Shown: piece after piece, positions 26,341 to 36,249 of the stretch
Position numbering within the stretch: the stretch's first letter is position 1
Layout of the letters: each line of letters opens with the position of its first letter
Assembly (NCBI GenBank): GCA_949282215.1
Contig: CASDPF010000011.1
Location: 33,483-97,482 of the forward strand
Length of the DNA: 64,000 bases
Origin: an uncultured bacterium
GTDB taxonomy: Bacteria > Cyanobacteriota > Vampirovibrionia > Gastranaerophilales > Gastranaerophilaceae
Direction: 5' to 3'
Translations under genes and position numbers: made by a program
Notes under the pieces: generated by a model
What the model saw: the letters and a program-made list of their open reading frames with translations, nothing else
What the model was told of the DNA's origin: nothing
Database searches by the model: none

Positions 26341-26422
26341 ACATGTTACACATGTAATTCAAAAATTAATAAAAATTTACAATTACTTGATTTTATAATA
26401 TAATAAGTGTAAGGAGATTTCA

Positions 26423-26875
26423 ATGAAAATACTTTTGATAAACGGCGTAAATATGAATATGCTTGGAATTAGAGAACCTGACAAATATGGCTCCATGACT
26501 TTAAAAGATTTAGAAAAAGAACTATATGCATATTCTTTTAAACTGGGAATAGATTTAGAAACTTATCAAAGTAATCATGAAGGTGAAATTGTTGAAAAAA
26601 TTCACTCCGCATACAATAACGCTGATGGAATAGTAATTAATCCCGGAGCATACACGCACACAAGTGTTGCAATAAGAGATGCCCTATCAGCAGTTAATAT
26701 ACCTACAGTAGAAATACACATGACAAATATACATAGTCGTGAAGATTTCAGACATAAATCACTCATTGCACCTGTATGTATGGCACAAATAAGCGGGTTT
26801 GGGGTAGACAGCTATAAATTGGGTCTCAAAGGGTTAGTCAACTTTTTAAAAAGCGACAGTAATATTAAAGAATAA
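26423..26875 (+). CDS. aroQ: 3-Dehydroquinate dehydratase, type II
   Basis: 150 residues, the usual size. MKILLINGVNMNMLGIREPDKYG holds the N-terminal Asn and the catalytic Tyr22. EIVEKIHSA and NPGAYTHTSVAIRDAL provide the substrate-binding Asn and His. VEIHMTNIHSRE carries the catalytic His. It dehydrates 3-dehydroquinate to 3-dehydroshikimate, one step before AroE, which lies 25 kb away. RBS AAGGAG is 7 bp upstream of the ATG. It is a single gene, facing a convergent unknown gene. Confidence 0.95.
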   Translation: MKILLINGVNMNMLGIREPDKYGSMTLKDLEKELYAYSFKLGIDLETYQSNHEGEIVEKIHSAYNNADGIVINPGAYTHTSVAIRDALSAVNIPTVEIHMTNIHSREDFRHKSLIAPVCMAQISGFGVDSYKLGLKGLVNFLKSDSNIKE

Positions 26876-26897
26876 ACACTTTTGTAATTTAAATTTA

Positions 26898-27248
26898 TTA
26901 TTTAGCAATAAATTCTTTCTTAAATGCATCAGTTAACGCAGCAGCTTTTTCATAAGGATTTTCCGCACCTTCAGCTCTATATTTAGCTTCAGCTGCATCA
27001 AAAAACTCATTAGCTTGTTCAACTGCCTTAGGGTTTTCCATCATTAATTTCACGTCATTATCCAAATTGTCTGCACTGCTAACTAAAGATCTTCCGCTGA
27101 TTGCAGAAGGAGATTTTGAAAGATCCTCTGTACCTTTAGCTGAAATCTCTTGTGTTTCAGGTTTAACTTCAGGTGCCTTAGGAGCATCAGTTTTCAAATC
27201 TGCTTTCGGAGAAAATGGAACTCCTGTGTTGTTTGGAATTTCTCTCAT
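26898..27248 (-). CDS. Unknown Pro/Ala/Lys-rich protein
   Basis: 116 residues. The first 60 are disordered and proline/lysine-rich (SPKADLKTDAPKAPEVKPE). The C-terminal 50 form a helical segment (KLMMENPKAVEQANEFFDAAEAKYRAEG). There is no signal peptide. RBS GAAGGA is 8 bp upstream of ATG. A hairpin GAACG-10 nt-CGTTC lies at 27271-27291 in its leader. No family recognised. Confidence 0.6.
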   Translation of the reverse strand: MREIPNNTGVPFSPKADLKTDAPKAPEVKPETQEISAKGTEDLSKSPSAISGRSLVSSADNLDNDVKLMMENPKAVEQANEFFDAAEAKYRAEGAENPYEKAAALTDAFKKEFIAK

Positions 27249-27440
27249 AGTCGCATCCTTCTTTCTTTTTGAACGATTTCTTAACCGTTCGGGTTTCTAT
27301 CTCTTTAATCCGTTTTCAGTTTTAAAACACCAAAATAAAATTTTTTGCTATTTTACACAAAAAAAATTACAAAATTTAATATATAAATCTCTCCCGTAAC
27401 TTTTTATGTTATCATTTAGTATATACTATAAAAGGATGTA

Positions 27441-28583
27441 ATGCAATATATGAACCTTATGAATTTATTCAGTAACATAAAGCCAAAAGATATCCTGCAA
27501 TACTTGCCGGATGCGGTGTTCGTCGTAAAAGAAAATACAGGAGAAATAGTCTGGATAAATGAAAAAGCTGCAAGCCTTTTTGGATTAAATAAAGAAGAAT
27601 TAGATGAAATAAATTTTAATGATATTGTAGACAAAGGAACAGAACTTGCCGATAAATCATCACGCAAAGACATACCTATAATCGGAGGAGCTGTTGCAAG
27701 TTATGGAGAATTTTTTATTGAACTTAATGCAACATTGTTAGATGATGAATATTTGATTACTATAAGAGATGTCACTGCGATGACAAATGTTTTGGCTAAC
27801 GCTGAAAAAACAGGAAAATTAAACCGAAACAAAAATTTGATGCTATCAAAACTATCTCATGAGTTTAAATCTCCTGTGCAGTCAATTCTCGGATTTTCAA
27901 CTGCACTTACAGACGGACTTGGCGGTGAAATTAATTCAAAGCAGCAAAAGTACGTAAAAATAATAAATAAAAATGCAAGTGAATTATTATATTTTATGGA
28001 TAAGTTTTTTGAATTTTCAAACGTCGAATCATCCTTAAATGAATATTCATTCCTCACTTTTGATGTTGTAAATCTTATACAAAATGTAATTAAAAATAAT
28101 GAACAACTCTTAAAAAATAAAAATTTATCAATTAATATTGACGATGAAAAGCTTGTAGATAAAGCTATTTATAGTGATGAAAATGCAATAAAAACCATTT
28201 TGCAAAACATAATAGAATTATCAATTAATCTCACTGAAATTGGATCAATAACAGTAGAGTTAAGTAACCCTGAACTTGATTTTGTGCAAAAAACAGGAGT
28301 TAAGTTAATTAAAGGAGCTACTACAAATTCATATATCCAAATTTCAATTATTGATAACGGAATAGGTCTTCAAGAAAATGAAATTGAAGGCATATTTGAA
28401 CCTTATACCCAAGTTGACAAATTAAATAAGAAAAATATAGTACGTTCTTTCTGCTTAGGCACCGCTAAAGAATTAGTCAGACACTTAAACGGTTCGATAT
28501 GGCTTGCTACAGAAGTGATGAAAGGTACTGTATTTAACGTAATTCTGCCGATTGAAAAGGGAGCTGTAAAACAGGATGAGTAA
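27441..28583 (+). CDS. PAS-domain sensor histidine kinase (soluble)
   Basis: 380 residues. A PAS domain (about 15-110: [27 protein letters not shown]) is followed by a HisKA dimerisation helix with the phospho-acceptor His140 in [18 protein letters not shown]. The HATPase region has N-box-like [14 protein letters not shown], the G1 box [20 protein letters not shown] and a degraded G2 box ([13 protein letters not shown]). There is no transmembrane helix, so it senses something in the cytoplasm. It overlaps the ABC ATPase gene by 8 bp. No response regulator is adjacent, so it is an orphan kinase in this window. Confidence 0.88.
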   Translation: MQYMNLMNLFSNIKPKDILQYLPDAVFVVKENTGEIVWINEKAASLFGLNKEELDEINFNDIVDKGTELADKSSRKDIPIIGGAVASYGEFFIELNATLLDDEYLITIRDVTAMTNVLANAEKTGKLNRNKNLMLSKLSHEFKSPVQSILGFSTALTDGLGGEINSKQQKYVKIINKNASELLYFMDKFFEFSNVESSLNEYSFLTFDVVNLIQNVIKNNEQLLKNKNLSINIDDEKLVDKAIYSDENAIKTILQNIIELSINLTEIGSITVELSNPELDFVQKTGVKLIKGATTNSYIQISIIDNGIGLQENEIEGIFEPYTQVDKLNKKNIVRSFCLGTAKELVRHLNGSIWLATEVMKGTVFNVILPIEKGAVKQDE

Positions 28584-29571
28584 TGTAACATTAAAAGGGG
28601 TAAAAAAAATCTATGACAAAAAAGTAGTCATAGATAATATTGATTTGGAAATTAAGGATAAAGAATTTATAGTACTTGTAGGAGCTTCCGGCTGCGGGAA
28701 ATCAACCATATTAAGAATGATTGCAGGACTTGAAGAAATCACTGATGGAGAAATTCTAATCGGAGATAAAAAAGTTAATAACATCCAGCCAAAAGACAGA
28801 GATATAGCATTTGTATTCCAGAGTTACGCCCTATACCCTCATATGACGGTAAGAGAAAATATTGCATTCGGTCTGAAAATGAGAAAAGTTCCAAAAGAGG
28901 AAATTGAAAAAAAAGTTCTTGAAGCTGCAAAAATTTTGGATTTGACAGAGTATTTGGACAGAAAGCCAAAACAACTCTCAGGCGGACAACGACAAAGAGT
29001 AGCTCTTGGTCGTGCAATAGTCAGAAATCCGAAAGTTTTTTTAATGGATGAACCCCTATCGAATTTAGATGCAAAATTAAGAGTTCAGATGAGAGCAGAA
29101 ATAAAAAAACTCCACGAAAAACTCCAAACAACATTCATTTACGTAACTCACGACCAAACTGAAGCCCTCACAATGGGCGATAGAATTGTCGTACTTGATA
29201 AAGGTATTATTCAACAGGTAGACAGCCCTGAAGAAATTTATAGTAATCCTCAAAACATGTTTGTTGCAGGCTTTGTCGGTTCACCGCAAATGAATTTTAT
29301 TTCAGGTGAAAATATTTCAGAGGAATTTAAAGGGAAAATTCTCGGCATAAGACCTGAAAAAATGATTACCGACGGAGAGTTTAAACTTACGGTAAATATT
29401 GATATGACAGAGCTTTTGGGCAGTGAAAAAATTGCATATTTTACTATAAGAGAAAATAAATGCAGTGCAAAACTTTCTGCTGATTTCAAGTTTGAAAAAA
29501 CTCTTGATTTAAGTATAAGTCGTAATGACATATATCTTTTTGACAAAGATAGCGGAAAAAGAATAAACTAA
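28576..29571 (+). CDS. ABC transporter ATP-binding protein, MalK/UgpC type
   Basis: 331 residues. Walker [10 protein letters not shown] (36-44), Q-loop [11 protein letters not shown], signature LSGGQRQR (134-141), Walker [14 protein letters not shown] and H-loop THDQTEA are intact. A C-terminal regulatory region of about 90 residues resembles the MOBE/OB domain of sugar-importer ATPases such as UgpC and MsmK (GIRPEK motif), but it is shortened. No permease or binding protein lies nearby, so it probably serves several distant importers. The 8-bp overlap with a histidine kinase gene is unusual and suggests joint control. Confidence 0.92.
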   Translation: MSNVTLKGVKKIYDKKVVIDNIDLEIKDKEFIVLVGASGCGKSTILRMIAGLEEITDGEILIGDKKVNNIQPKDRDIAFVFQSYALYPHMTVRENIAFGLKMRKVPKEEIEKKVLEAAKILDLTEYLDRKPKQLSGGQRQRVALGRAIVRNPKVFLMDEPLSNLDAKLRVQMRAEIKKLHEKLQTTFIYVTHDQTEALTMGDRIVVLDKGIIQQVDSPEEIYSNPQNMFVAGFVGSPQMNFISGENISEEFKGKILGIRPEKMITDGEFKLTVNIDMTELLGSEKIAYFTIRENKCSAKLSADFKFEKTLDLSISRNDIYLFDKDSGKRIN

Positions 29572-29888
29572 TCCAACAATGCTTTTGTAATCTTATAAAT
29601 ATCCTGCAGCCTATCTCTTGATATAGGTTTTATTCTTGCAATTATTTCGTCATACAAATCCACATCATCTTGTTGGTGGTCAAAGTCAAATAAATCTTTT
29701 ATCTTACAATTCAATGCTTTTGCGAGTTTTTCAATATTGTCAGGGGACGGAAAACATCTGCCGGTTTCAATATTGCTCAAATTTCTTGTTGCAATATTTA
29801 TAATTTCAGCAAGCTCTTCTTGCTTTAAATTATTAGCTTTTCGCAACTCTTGAATTCTTCTTCCCAATAATTTTTTGAGTTCTGCCAT
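29568..29888 (-). CDS. XRE-family HTH regulator
   Basis: 106 residues: an N-terminal Cro/C1 HTH ([51 protein letters not shown]) plus a C-terminal helix of about 40 residues that could dimerise. It is divergent from a pilin gene (30033) across 144 bp, repeating the arrangement at 11.5-11.8 kb. Its 3' end overlaps the end of the ABC gene by 4 bp, convergent. It likely represses itself and the pilin. Confidence 0.87.
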   Translation of the reverse strand: MAELKKLLGRRIQELRKANNLKQEELAEIINIATRNLSNIETGRCFPSPDNIEKLAKALNCKIKDLFDFDHQQDDVDLYDEIIARIKPISRDRLQDIYKITKALLD

Positions 29889-29950
29889 AAATAACCTCTA
29901 TTAATAAAGTACATTATTTTTAAATAAACTGAACGATATAATATTAGTTA

Positions 29951-29979
29951 TTGACAAAATAAATGATGTAATATATCAT
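29951..29979 (+). promoter_or_regulatory. Promoter of the 30.0 kb pilin with palindromic operator
   Basis: TTGACA (29951-29956), 17-bp spacer, TATCAT (29974-29979). ATGATGTAATATATCAT, a palindrome-like element with TGAT/ATCA ends, covers the spacer and -10 box and is a plausible site for the divergent XRE protein. Confidence 0.6.
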
Positions 29980-30032
29980 GCAGATAAGATACAACACATC
30001 ACAAATTTTAATTTTAATGATGAGGAATTAGC

Positions 30033-30746
30033 ATGAAAAAAGTTGGTTTTATGCTGGCAGAAGTATTAATAACTCTGGGAATTATAGGAATAGTTGCAGC
30101 AATGACTCTACCTACATTGATGCAAAAAATCCAATATAAAAAATATGAATCGGGATACAAAGTAGCAGAAAACCTTATACACAATGCAGTAAATTATTTT
30201 CATACCCAAGATAGAATGATATATGGAGAGACTTATTGCACCTCAAATAAAAACACAACAGAAACAGATTACTGTCAAGGAGGACAATATAAAGTATTTT
30301 CAGAGGTCCTTGCCGAAGCCTTCAGAGGAATACATGCATTAAACAAACAAGGGAAAGTACTAAATTCTTATTATAATTTCAGCAATAAAACAAAAATTTA
30401 TGCAGGGATACTTGACGACGGATATATGGAACTCGTAAATGGAATGAGCATTATCATTGAAACAGGAGCTTCCAGTAAATGTCCGATAATATTTTTTGAC
30501 GTAAACGGATTTGAGAATAATCCAAACAGAATGGGTTATGATACTTTTGCATTTATTATTGACCAAAATGACAGAGTATGTCCATTAGGCTCAAAATCCT
30601 GTACCTGCAGAAATCAATATATAGAAAATACAGACAATTTTCTAAATAGCAGCTATTGTTCACCAACTTCAGCTTCAAATTATAATGGTCTTACGTGCGG
30701 GTATTTTGCAAGCATAGATAAAGATTATTTCAAAAAAATTAAATAA
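30033..30746 (+). CDS. Type IV pilin-like protein, XRE-linked class, Gly at -1
   Basis: 237 residues. MKKVG/FMLAEVLITLGIIG is a prepilin signal with Gly at -1 and an unusual Met at +2. The globular part is cysteine-rich (YCTSNKN, DYCQGG, CPIIFF, CPLGSKSCTC, YCSPTS, LTCGY) and has VNGFENNPNRMGYDTFAF, a segment matched in the other pilins as 'vDvNG...PNqlG.D.F'. It lacks the W-x4-DYP ending. RBS GAGGA is 7 bp upstream. It is followed by a strong terminator, so it is a single-gene unit. Confidence 0.88.
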   Translation: MKKVGFMLAEVLITLGIIGIVAAMTLPTLMQKIQYKKYESGYKVAENLIHNAVNYFHTQDRMIYGETYCTSNKNTTETDYCQGGQYKVFSEVLAEAFRGIHALNKQGKVLNSYYNFSNKTKIYAGILDDGYMELVNGMSIIIETGASSKCPIIFFDVNGFENNPNRMGYDTFAFIIDQNDRVCPLGSKSCTCRNQYIENTDNFLNSSYCSPTSASNYNGLTCGYFASIDKDYFKKIK

Positions 30747-30752
30747 TTATTT

Positions 30753-30777
30753 AAAAGCCTCCAAAAAGGAGGCTTTT
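30753..30777 (+). terminator. Intrinsic terminator after pilin
   Basis: AAAAGCCTCC-AAAAA-GGAGGCTTTT, a perfect 10-bp stem. Confidence 0.85.
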
Positions 30778-30781
30778 AGTT

Positions 30782-30940
30782 TTAATTGCAGTCATCCTTT
30801 TTATCAATCCAGATTATAGTAATATCTTTTGGCTGATAAAATGGATTTTCCGGTCCCTTATTAAGGTAGGGATTTTTTGCAATTTTATCATATCTGTTAA
30901 TCTGTTCATATAATTTTTTTGTATAAGCAAGTAAGTTCAT
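30782..30940 (-). CDS. Small unknown protein
   Basis: 52 residues starting MNLLAYTKKLYEQINRYDK, with a Pro/Asn-rich middle (KNPYLNKGPENPFY) and a charged end (IDKKDDCN). The reading frame is clean and the composition is protein-like, but the SD is weak (CAGGA, 11 nt from ATG). It ends right at the pilin terminator, which could serve both strands. No family recognised. Confidence 0.4.
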   Translation of the reverse strand: MNLLAYTKKLYEQINRYDKIAKNPYLNKGPENPFYQPKDITIIWIDKKDDCN

Positions 30941-31113
30941 AATTTTATATTCCTGACTATTACCTGAGTATATTATGGAATTTTTTTTATGAACAATAAT
31001 CCCCGCAAAGTGTTATCTTTTAAAATTGAACTTAGCCAAAAGACTAATCCTGCTTTGCAATTGAAAATAACAAAACATACCCTTAAACTGATTTGCGAAA
31101 AAGGAGAATTACA

Positions 31114-31686
31114 ATGAAACAACTAAAAGGAACTCAAACAGAACAAAATCTTATTAACGCTTTTGCAGGAGAATCTCAAGCCAGAAACAGATATACCATA
31201 TTTTCAAAAATAGCAAAAAAAGAAGGTTATGAACAAATTGCGGAAATCTTCCTAAATACTGCAGAAAATGAAAGAGAACATGCAAAACTTTTTTACGAAT
31301 ATTTAGGCAATATAACAGGACATGTCGATGCAGACTACCCGTTTGAACTCGGAACAACAGTAGAAAATCTTGAAAGTGCTGTAAAAAGAGAAAAAGAAGA
31401 ATGGGAAAATATCTATAAAAACGGAGAAGAAACCGCAAAAAAAGAAGGATTTGATGAAATTGCAGAAACTTTTCGACTAATAAGAACTGTAGAACAACAT
31501 CATTCTGAAAGATACGCACTGCTTTTAAAAAATCTAAAAGAAAATACCCTATTCAAAAAACACGAATCTGAAGAATGGATTTGCAGAAAATGCGGATATA
31601 TCGTACATTCAACAACTGCACCCGAAAAATGTCCGCTTTGTCATCATCCGCAAGGATATTACGAAATTAACAGCGAAAAATTTTAG
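31114..31686 (+). CDS. Rubrerythrin (paralogue 2)
   Basis: 190 residues from ATG 31114 (AAGGAG 7 bp upstream; an upstream GTG/TTG extension has no SD). Di-iron ligands lie in [21 protein letters not shown] and TVEQHHSERY. The C-terminal rubredoxin domain has CRKCG and CPLC. It differs from paralogue 1 by an insert in the bundle (GHVDADYPFELGTT) of the kind found in rubrerythrins of strict anaerobes. It stands alone, closed by a terminator, and is not linked to the perR locus. Confidence 0.94.
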   Translation: MKQLKGTQTEQNLINAFAGESQARNRYTIFSKIAKKEGYEQIAEIFLNTAENEREHAKLFYEYLGNITGHVDADYPFELGTTVENLESAVKREKEEWENIYKNGEETAKKEGFDEIAETFRLIRTVEQHHSERYALLLKNLKENTLFKKHESEEWICRKCGYIVHSTTAPEKCPLCHHPQGYYEINSEKF

Positions 31687-31689
31687 ACA

Positions 31690-31719
31690 AAATCGCATCC
31701 TCCAAGGATGCGATTTTTA
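31690..31719 (+). terminator. Intrinsic terminator after rubrerythrin 2
   Basis: AAATCGCATCC-TCCAA-GGATGCGATTT, 11-bp perfect stem with trailing T run. Confidence 0.88.
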
Positions 31720-31779
31720 ATTTACAATTTAGTTACATAGTGGATTTTCAGGCGTTTTAATCGTATAATAATTAAGAAT

Positions 31780-34700
31780 ATGGGTAGTAGTAAAATAAAA
31801 GTAATTATTTCAATTAGTGCATTGATTGCACTCTATGGTGTTTATTACTGGGGTATTCCAGCAGTAATAAATCGACCGGCTTTTGAAAACTTTTTAGAAC
31901 AAAAAATTCAAAATACAAGCGGTTATAAAATTGATTTTACAAACCCGAAATTTAAAATGGGATTATTGCCTTCTATCTGGCTAAAAGCTGACGGCGTATC
32001 GGTCATAGACAGTAACAACAAAACGCCTTTAACAATAGGAAAATCAGCTATTGAATTACAAATCCTGCCTTTATTACTAAAAAAAGTAAATATCAGCACC
32101 TTTAACGCCTATGAGTCTAATGCTAAGTTTACATACGATAAAAAGGGAAATCTAAAATTAGGCGACTATATTTTAAAACTTAATACTGATTCTAATACCG
32201 CTTTAAATAAAATGAAAGTACATTTGGATAAGTATTATATAACTGTTAACGATGAGATGCAAGGAAAAACAATAATCCTTGATGGGGAATATTTTAATCT
32301 TGATGAATTTGAAAAAGATAAAAAAATTAATTTTTCAACGAAATCTAAACTTATTGTCGATAAAAAACCATCATCAATATATGCTGATATTGACTTAAAA
32401 CTACCTCTGACTCATCTGGACGAGGATCAGGTATTATTAAATGCAGACATAAAAGATCTTGATTTATCAACATTTAAAATTTACGCAAAAGCAATATCAA
32501 AAAACAGATACAGTGATTTGAAAGGTATATTAAATTTCACTGCAAAAACAGAAATTTCTAAAAATCAACACAAAAACATATCTATGGAACTTATGCTTGA
32601 TAACTTTGGATTAATGAAAAAAGATCTTGCAGGTTCAACTTTTTGTAATGGCAGAATAGATTTAAAAACAACTATTAATACTTTAAAAAATGGTATCCGC
32701 ATTGAAAACCTAACCCTCAAAGCACCAAAGGTTGATCTTGGAATATCGGGAGATGTTACAAAATTAAACCAAAAAATTCCATATCTTGATTTGCAAGGTA
32801 CAATTAATAACTCTCGTTCTGAAAACATTATTCCGCTTCTGCCAGGAGAAGAAAATTTACTTCCTGATTTCAACTTTTACTTACTAAAAAAACACATATT
32901 ATACAGCAATGTAATGGGACATATTAATGTAAAAGGCATAGCAAATAATCCTGAATTATTCGGAAATGTCTTAATTACAGACGGATATTTGATAGAAAGA
33001 ATTCCAAACACCTCAAAAGGTGCAACAGTAAAACTTTCTATGAACAAACAGATTATGCATCTTGATGCAAACGTCCAAACTGATCCAAAGGAAGAAGTAA
33101 ATGTAAAAGGAGATTTTAAACTCTTTACAAACAGACGTTCTGATTTGCATATTACAAGTACAAAAAATATTAACCTTTCAAAGGTATACAAAGTTATAAT
33201 GCCTCTGCATAATATCATAAAATTTGAAATAGGACCGGTTCCAATGATGACAATAAGCGGATTTGGAAATATAAACCTAAGAGTTTCAGGGACAAAAATT
33301 GAGCCTCACGGCTGGGGCGAAATGAATTTTAGAGATACAAGTGCTGCATTCAACGACATCCATAACCTCACAATTAAAGGAATTACTGCAAAACTCACTA
33401 TTGAAGACAGACTTGCCACATTTAAAACATCTAAAGCAAATCTATATGGAATGCCTATATCAGTAGAAGGAACAAGCTCTTTATCAGGGGATATGGATTT
33501 TACAGGAAAAACAAAAGGGCAAAATTCTGAAAACCTTCTGAAGGTAATAAACACATCCCCTGTCCTTGCGGAATTACAAGAAGTTGTAAAACCTATAAAA
33601 TACATAAATGGCAACACGGATTTACTAATTAATTTGACAGGACACTTAAAACCCGGCGCCGAACCTGTATTCAACGAAAACCTATTTGCTAAAGGTACAG
33701 TAGACTTCCATGATAATAAAGCTGAACTAAAAGATATCCCTACAGAATTTACAAAACTTTCAGGCCAAGTAAATTTTGTAAATGAAGATGCGGATTTCGA
33801 TATAACAACAAATATTGAAAATTCTAAAGTAAAATTCAAAGGTACAGTAAAAAATCAAAATATAAATGTAACCGCATATTCTGACAAATTTAATGCAGGT
33901 GATGCATTGAGAATTACATCAAGAATGTACCCGAATATTCCGTACCTAAAAGACTCCGAATCAATAAATTCAGCATTCACAGCATATTATCAAGCGAAAG
34001 CTGACAATATCATTCACTATGACAAAATTATAATGAAAGGGAAAATTTATAATAATTTTGGCTCCGGCAAACCTATTTTAGTCGGCAATGGCGAATTTAA
34101 CTTAAGAAACAATCATCTGACTGTTTCACCACTGAAAGGTACATATAGAAGCAATCCTTATACCTTAAAAGTTGATGTAACAGACTTTTTAACTGACAAA
34201 TTTAAAATTAACGGAAATGCTTCAATGAAAAACTTTAATTTAGAAGCTCTTAACGATATGGGACCAATTGAAGAAATTTTCCCGCAATACAAAGAACAAC
34301 TGAAAGACTTTGGGAATTTTAGCGGGAAAACAAATATTGCCCTGAGAATAAATAACAATCGTTTAAGGGTATTTTCACAATTAAATGACATAAGTTTTGT
34401 CTATAAACCAAAACATTTAAGAATGAAAATAATGAACGGACATTATCTTTTAAATAATGACACGCTTTATTTAAGTAAAATTAATGCATTTGTCGGCAGA
34501 ATGCCAGTTTTTATTAACGGTAAAATATCTAACGTATACCAAAATCCTGATGCGGATTTGTATATCAATGCAAAACCTACACAGGAATTTTTTGACCAAT
34601 TCTTCAATAACAAAGCGGTCTACCCGATAAAATTAAAAGGAGATGTAAACTGTACAGCAGAAGTCAAAGGAACACAAAATAAATTAAACACAAAAGTTGA

Positions 34701-36243
34701 CCTTAAATTAGACGAAAGTTCAAGTCTATATTATATGGGAGCGACAATAGGAGATATGGTAAGTCCTGTAACAATCTATGCAGATACTGTACTTACCCCG
34801 AAAAGCATCGATATTAACAGCTTCCGATACGATAAAATTATCACATCATTAAATAATAAGCAAAATCCGAACACACAACTTACAGCAAGCGGATATATAG
34901 AACAACTTGGAGAAAATAATTTCAAATTCAAAAACTTACGAATAAAAACACATAACCCGACAGATGCAAAAATTTTCAATATAATATTTAAAAAACCTCT
35001 GATGAAACAAGGAGTCTTTACCTCTGATTTGATTATTAACGGAACAACAACAACACCAAAGATACTCGGACAACTTGATGTAACAAGCATTGATATGCCT
35101 TTCTTTGATGCAACAATAAAAGATATCCATACAAACTTCAAAAAAGATATAGTAACTCTAAACTCCAGAGGCAGTATTCTAAATAACAATATAACACTTA
35201 ATGCAATTTTAAAAAACTCTTTTCCAAGTCCGATTATATTTAAAGATATAAAGCTGCATTTTATAAACTTAGATTTAAATAAAATTACAGGTTCTCTGCA
35301 GGATTATGATGCAGATATCTATAAACAGCAAATAGCAACCCCTACTCAACTTCAACCGATAAATCCGTCACAAATACAGATTGAAAAATCTGAAGTCACA
35401 GCTGATAATATAATTTTAAAAGCACTTTCAGCAACTAATTTCAAAGCTAATGTCAAAATGGATAGTGATTCAATATTAAATGTAGAAAACTACAGTTTTG
35501 ATTTAGCTCAAGGTGCAGTAACAGGGAATGTAAAATACGATTTAAATAATAGTAATTTTACAATTAATTCACATATAAAAGATGCTAATGCACAAATAAT
35601 AAGTGAATCATTATTTGACTTAAAAGGACAACTATTTGGCACCACAACAGGTGATATAGCATTTACCTGTAACGGAAAATCTCCGAATCTATGTATAAGT
35701 ACATTATCCGGTCAAGGCAGTTTTGAAGTAGCAAACGGAAGAATGCCAAAACTCGGCTCTCTTGAATATCTTCTAAAAGCTGCGAACTTGGCTAAAAGCG
35801 GTCTGACAGGATTATCAATAAACAGCATTATCGATATAATTACGCCGCTAAAAACAGGTGAATTTGAAAGCATAAGCGGAAGCTACGTGGTAAAAGACGG
35901 TATAGCAGAAGATATAAACGTATATTCAAAAGGAAAAGACTTAAACCTATACCTTTCAGGTGCATATAATATCTCAAATGCTGTAGCGGATATGAAAGTA
36001 TACGGAACACTTTCAAACAACATTACAAGCGTTCTTGGACGTCTTAAAAACGCTTCTTTAAACACCTTATTGAACAGAATACCATTCTTGAATAAAAACG
36101 AATTATCACCTGAATTAGAAGCTGAATTGAGAAAAATACCTAACTACGAAGTATATAATAATATATTCAGAATATTTGCCGTTGACATCGACGGAGACAT
36201 CAACGGCATAAACTATGTAAAAAGCTTCAAGTGGGTTAAATAA
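31780..36243 (+). CDS. AsmA/YhdP-like giant envelope protein
   Basis: 1487 residues. One N-terminal transmembrane helix (KVIISISALIALYGVYYWGI) anchors a very long periplasmic part rich in alternating hydrophobic beta strands. The last 250 residues (LSGQGSFEVANGRMPKLGSLEYLLKAANL, then FESISGSYVVKDGIAEDI) match the AsmA/YhdP C-terminal region. Members form grooved rods that carry phospholipid between membranes. The window also has LptC- and LptA-like genes, so lipid export to an outer membrane is consistent. SD is weak. It stands alone, 7 bp before a convergent pilin. Length is similar to YhdP. Confidence 0.82.
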   Translation: MGSSKIKVIISISALIALYGVYYWGIPAVINRPAFENFLEQKIQNTSGYKIDFTNPKFKMGLLPSIWLKADGVSVIDSNNKTPLTIGKSAIELQILPLLLKKVNISTFNAYESNAKFTYDKKGNLKLGDYILKLNTDSNTALNKMKVHLDKYYITVNDEMQGKTIILDGEYFNLDEFEKDKKINFSTKSKLIVDKKPSSIYADIDLKLPLTHLDEDQVLLNADIKDLDLSTFKIYAKAISKNRYSDLKGILNFTAKTEISKNQHKNISMELMLDNFGLMKKDLAGSTFCNGRIDLKTTINTLKNGIRIENLTLKAPKVDLGISGDVTKLNQKIPYLDLQGTINNSRSENIIPLLPGEENLLPDFNFYLLKKHILYSNVMGHINVKGIANNPELFGNVLITDGYLIERIPNTSKGATVKLSMNKQIMHLDANVQTDPKEEVNVKGDFKLFTNRRSDLHITSTKNINLSKVYKVIMPLHNIIKFEIGPVPMMTISGFGNINLRVSGTKIEPHGWGEMNFRDTSAAFNDIHNLTIKGITAKLTIEDRLATFKTSKANLYGMPISVEGTSSLSGDMDFTGKTKGQNSENLLKVINTSPVLAELQEVVKPIKYINGNTDLLINLTGHLKPGAEPVFNENLFAKGTVDFHDNKAELKDIPTEFTKLSGQVNFVNEDADFDITTNIENSKVKFKGTVKNQNINVTAYSDKFNAGDALRITSRMYPNIPYLKDSESINSAFTAYYQAKADNIIHYDKIIMKGKIYNNFGSGKPILVGNGEFNLRNNHLTVSPLKGTYRSNPYTLKVDVTDFLTDKFKINGNASMKNFNLEALNDMGPIEEIFPQYKEQLKDFGNFSGKTNIALRINNNRLRVFSQLNDISFVYKPKHLRMKIMNGHYLLNNDTLYLSKINAFVGRMPVFINGKISNVYQNPDADLYINAKPTQEFFDQFFNNKAVYPIKLKGDVNCTAEVKGTQNKLNTKVDLKLDESSSLYYMGATIGDMVSPVTIYADTVLTPKSIDINSFRYDKIITSLNNKQNPNTQLTASGYIEQLGENNFKFKNLRIKTHNPTDAKIFNIIFKKPLMKQGVFTSDLIINGTTTTPKILGQLDVTSIDMPFFDATIKDIHTNFKKDIVTLNSRGSILNNNITLNAILKNSFPSPIIFKDIKLHFINLDLNKITGSLQDYDADIYKQQIATPTQLQPINPSQIQIEKSEVTADNIILKALSATNFKANVKMDSDSILNVENYSFDLAQGAVTGNVKYDLNNSNFTINSHIKDANAQIISESLFDLKGQLFGTTTGDIAFTCNGKSPNLCISTLSGQGSFEVANGRMPKLGSLEYLLKAANLAKSGLTGLSINSIIDIITPLKTGEFESISGSYVVKDGIAEDINVYSKGKDLNLYLSGAYNISNAVADMKVYGTLSNNITSVLGRLKNASLNTLLNRIPFLNKNELSPELEAELRKIPNYEVYNNIFRIFAVDIDGDINGINYVKSFKWVK

Positions 36244-36249
36244 TTAATC

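Noticed and set aside
30989..31117. 42-codon frame ending in ATGA overlap with rubrerythrin 2
   Set aside because: Attractive stop-start overlap, but there is no SD, and the rubrerythrin has its own strong SD within the frame.
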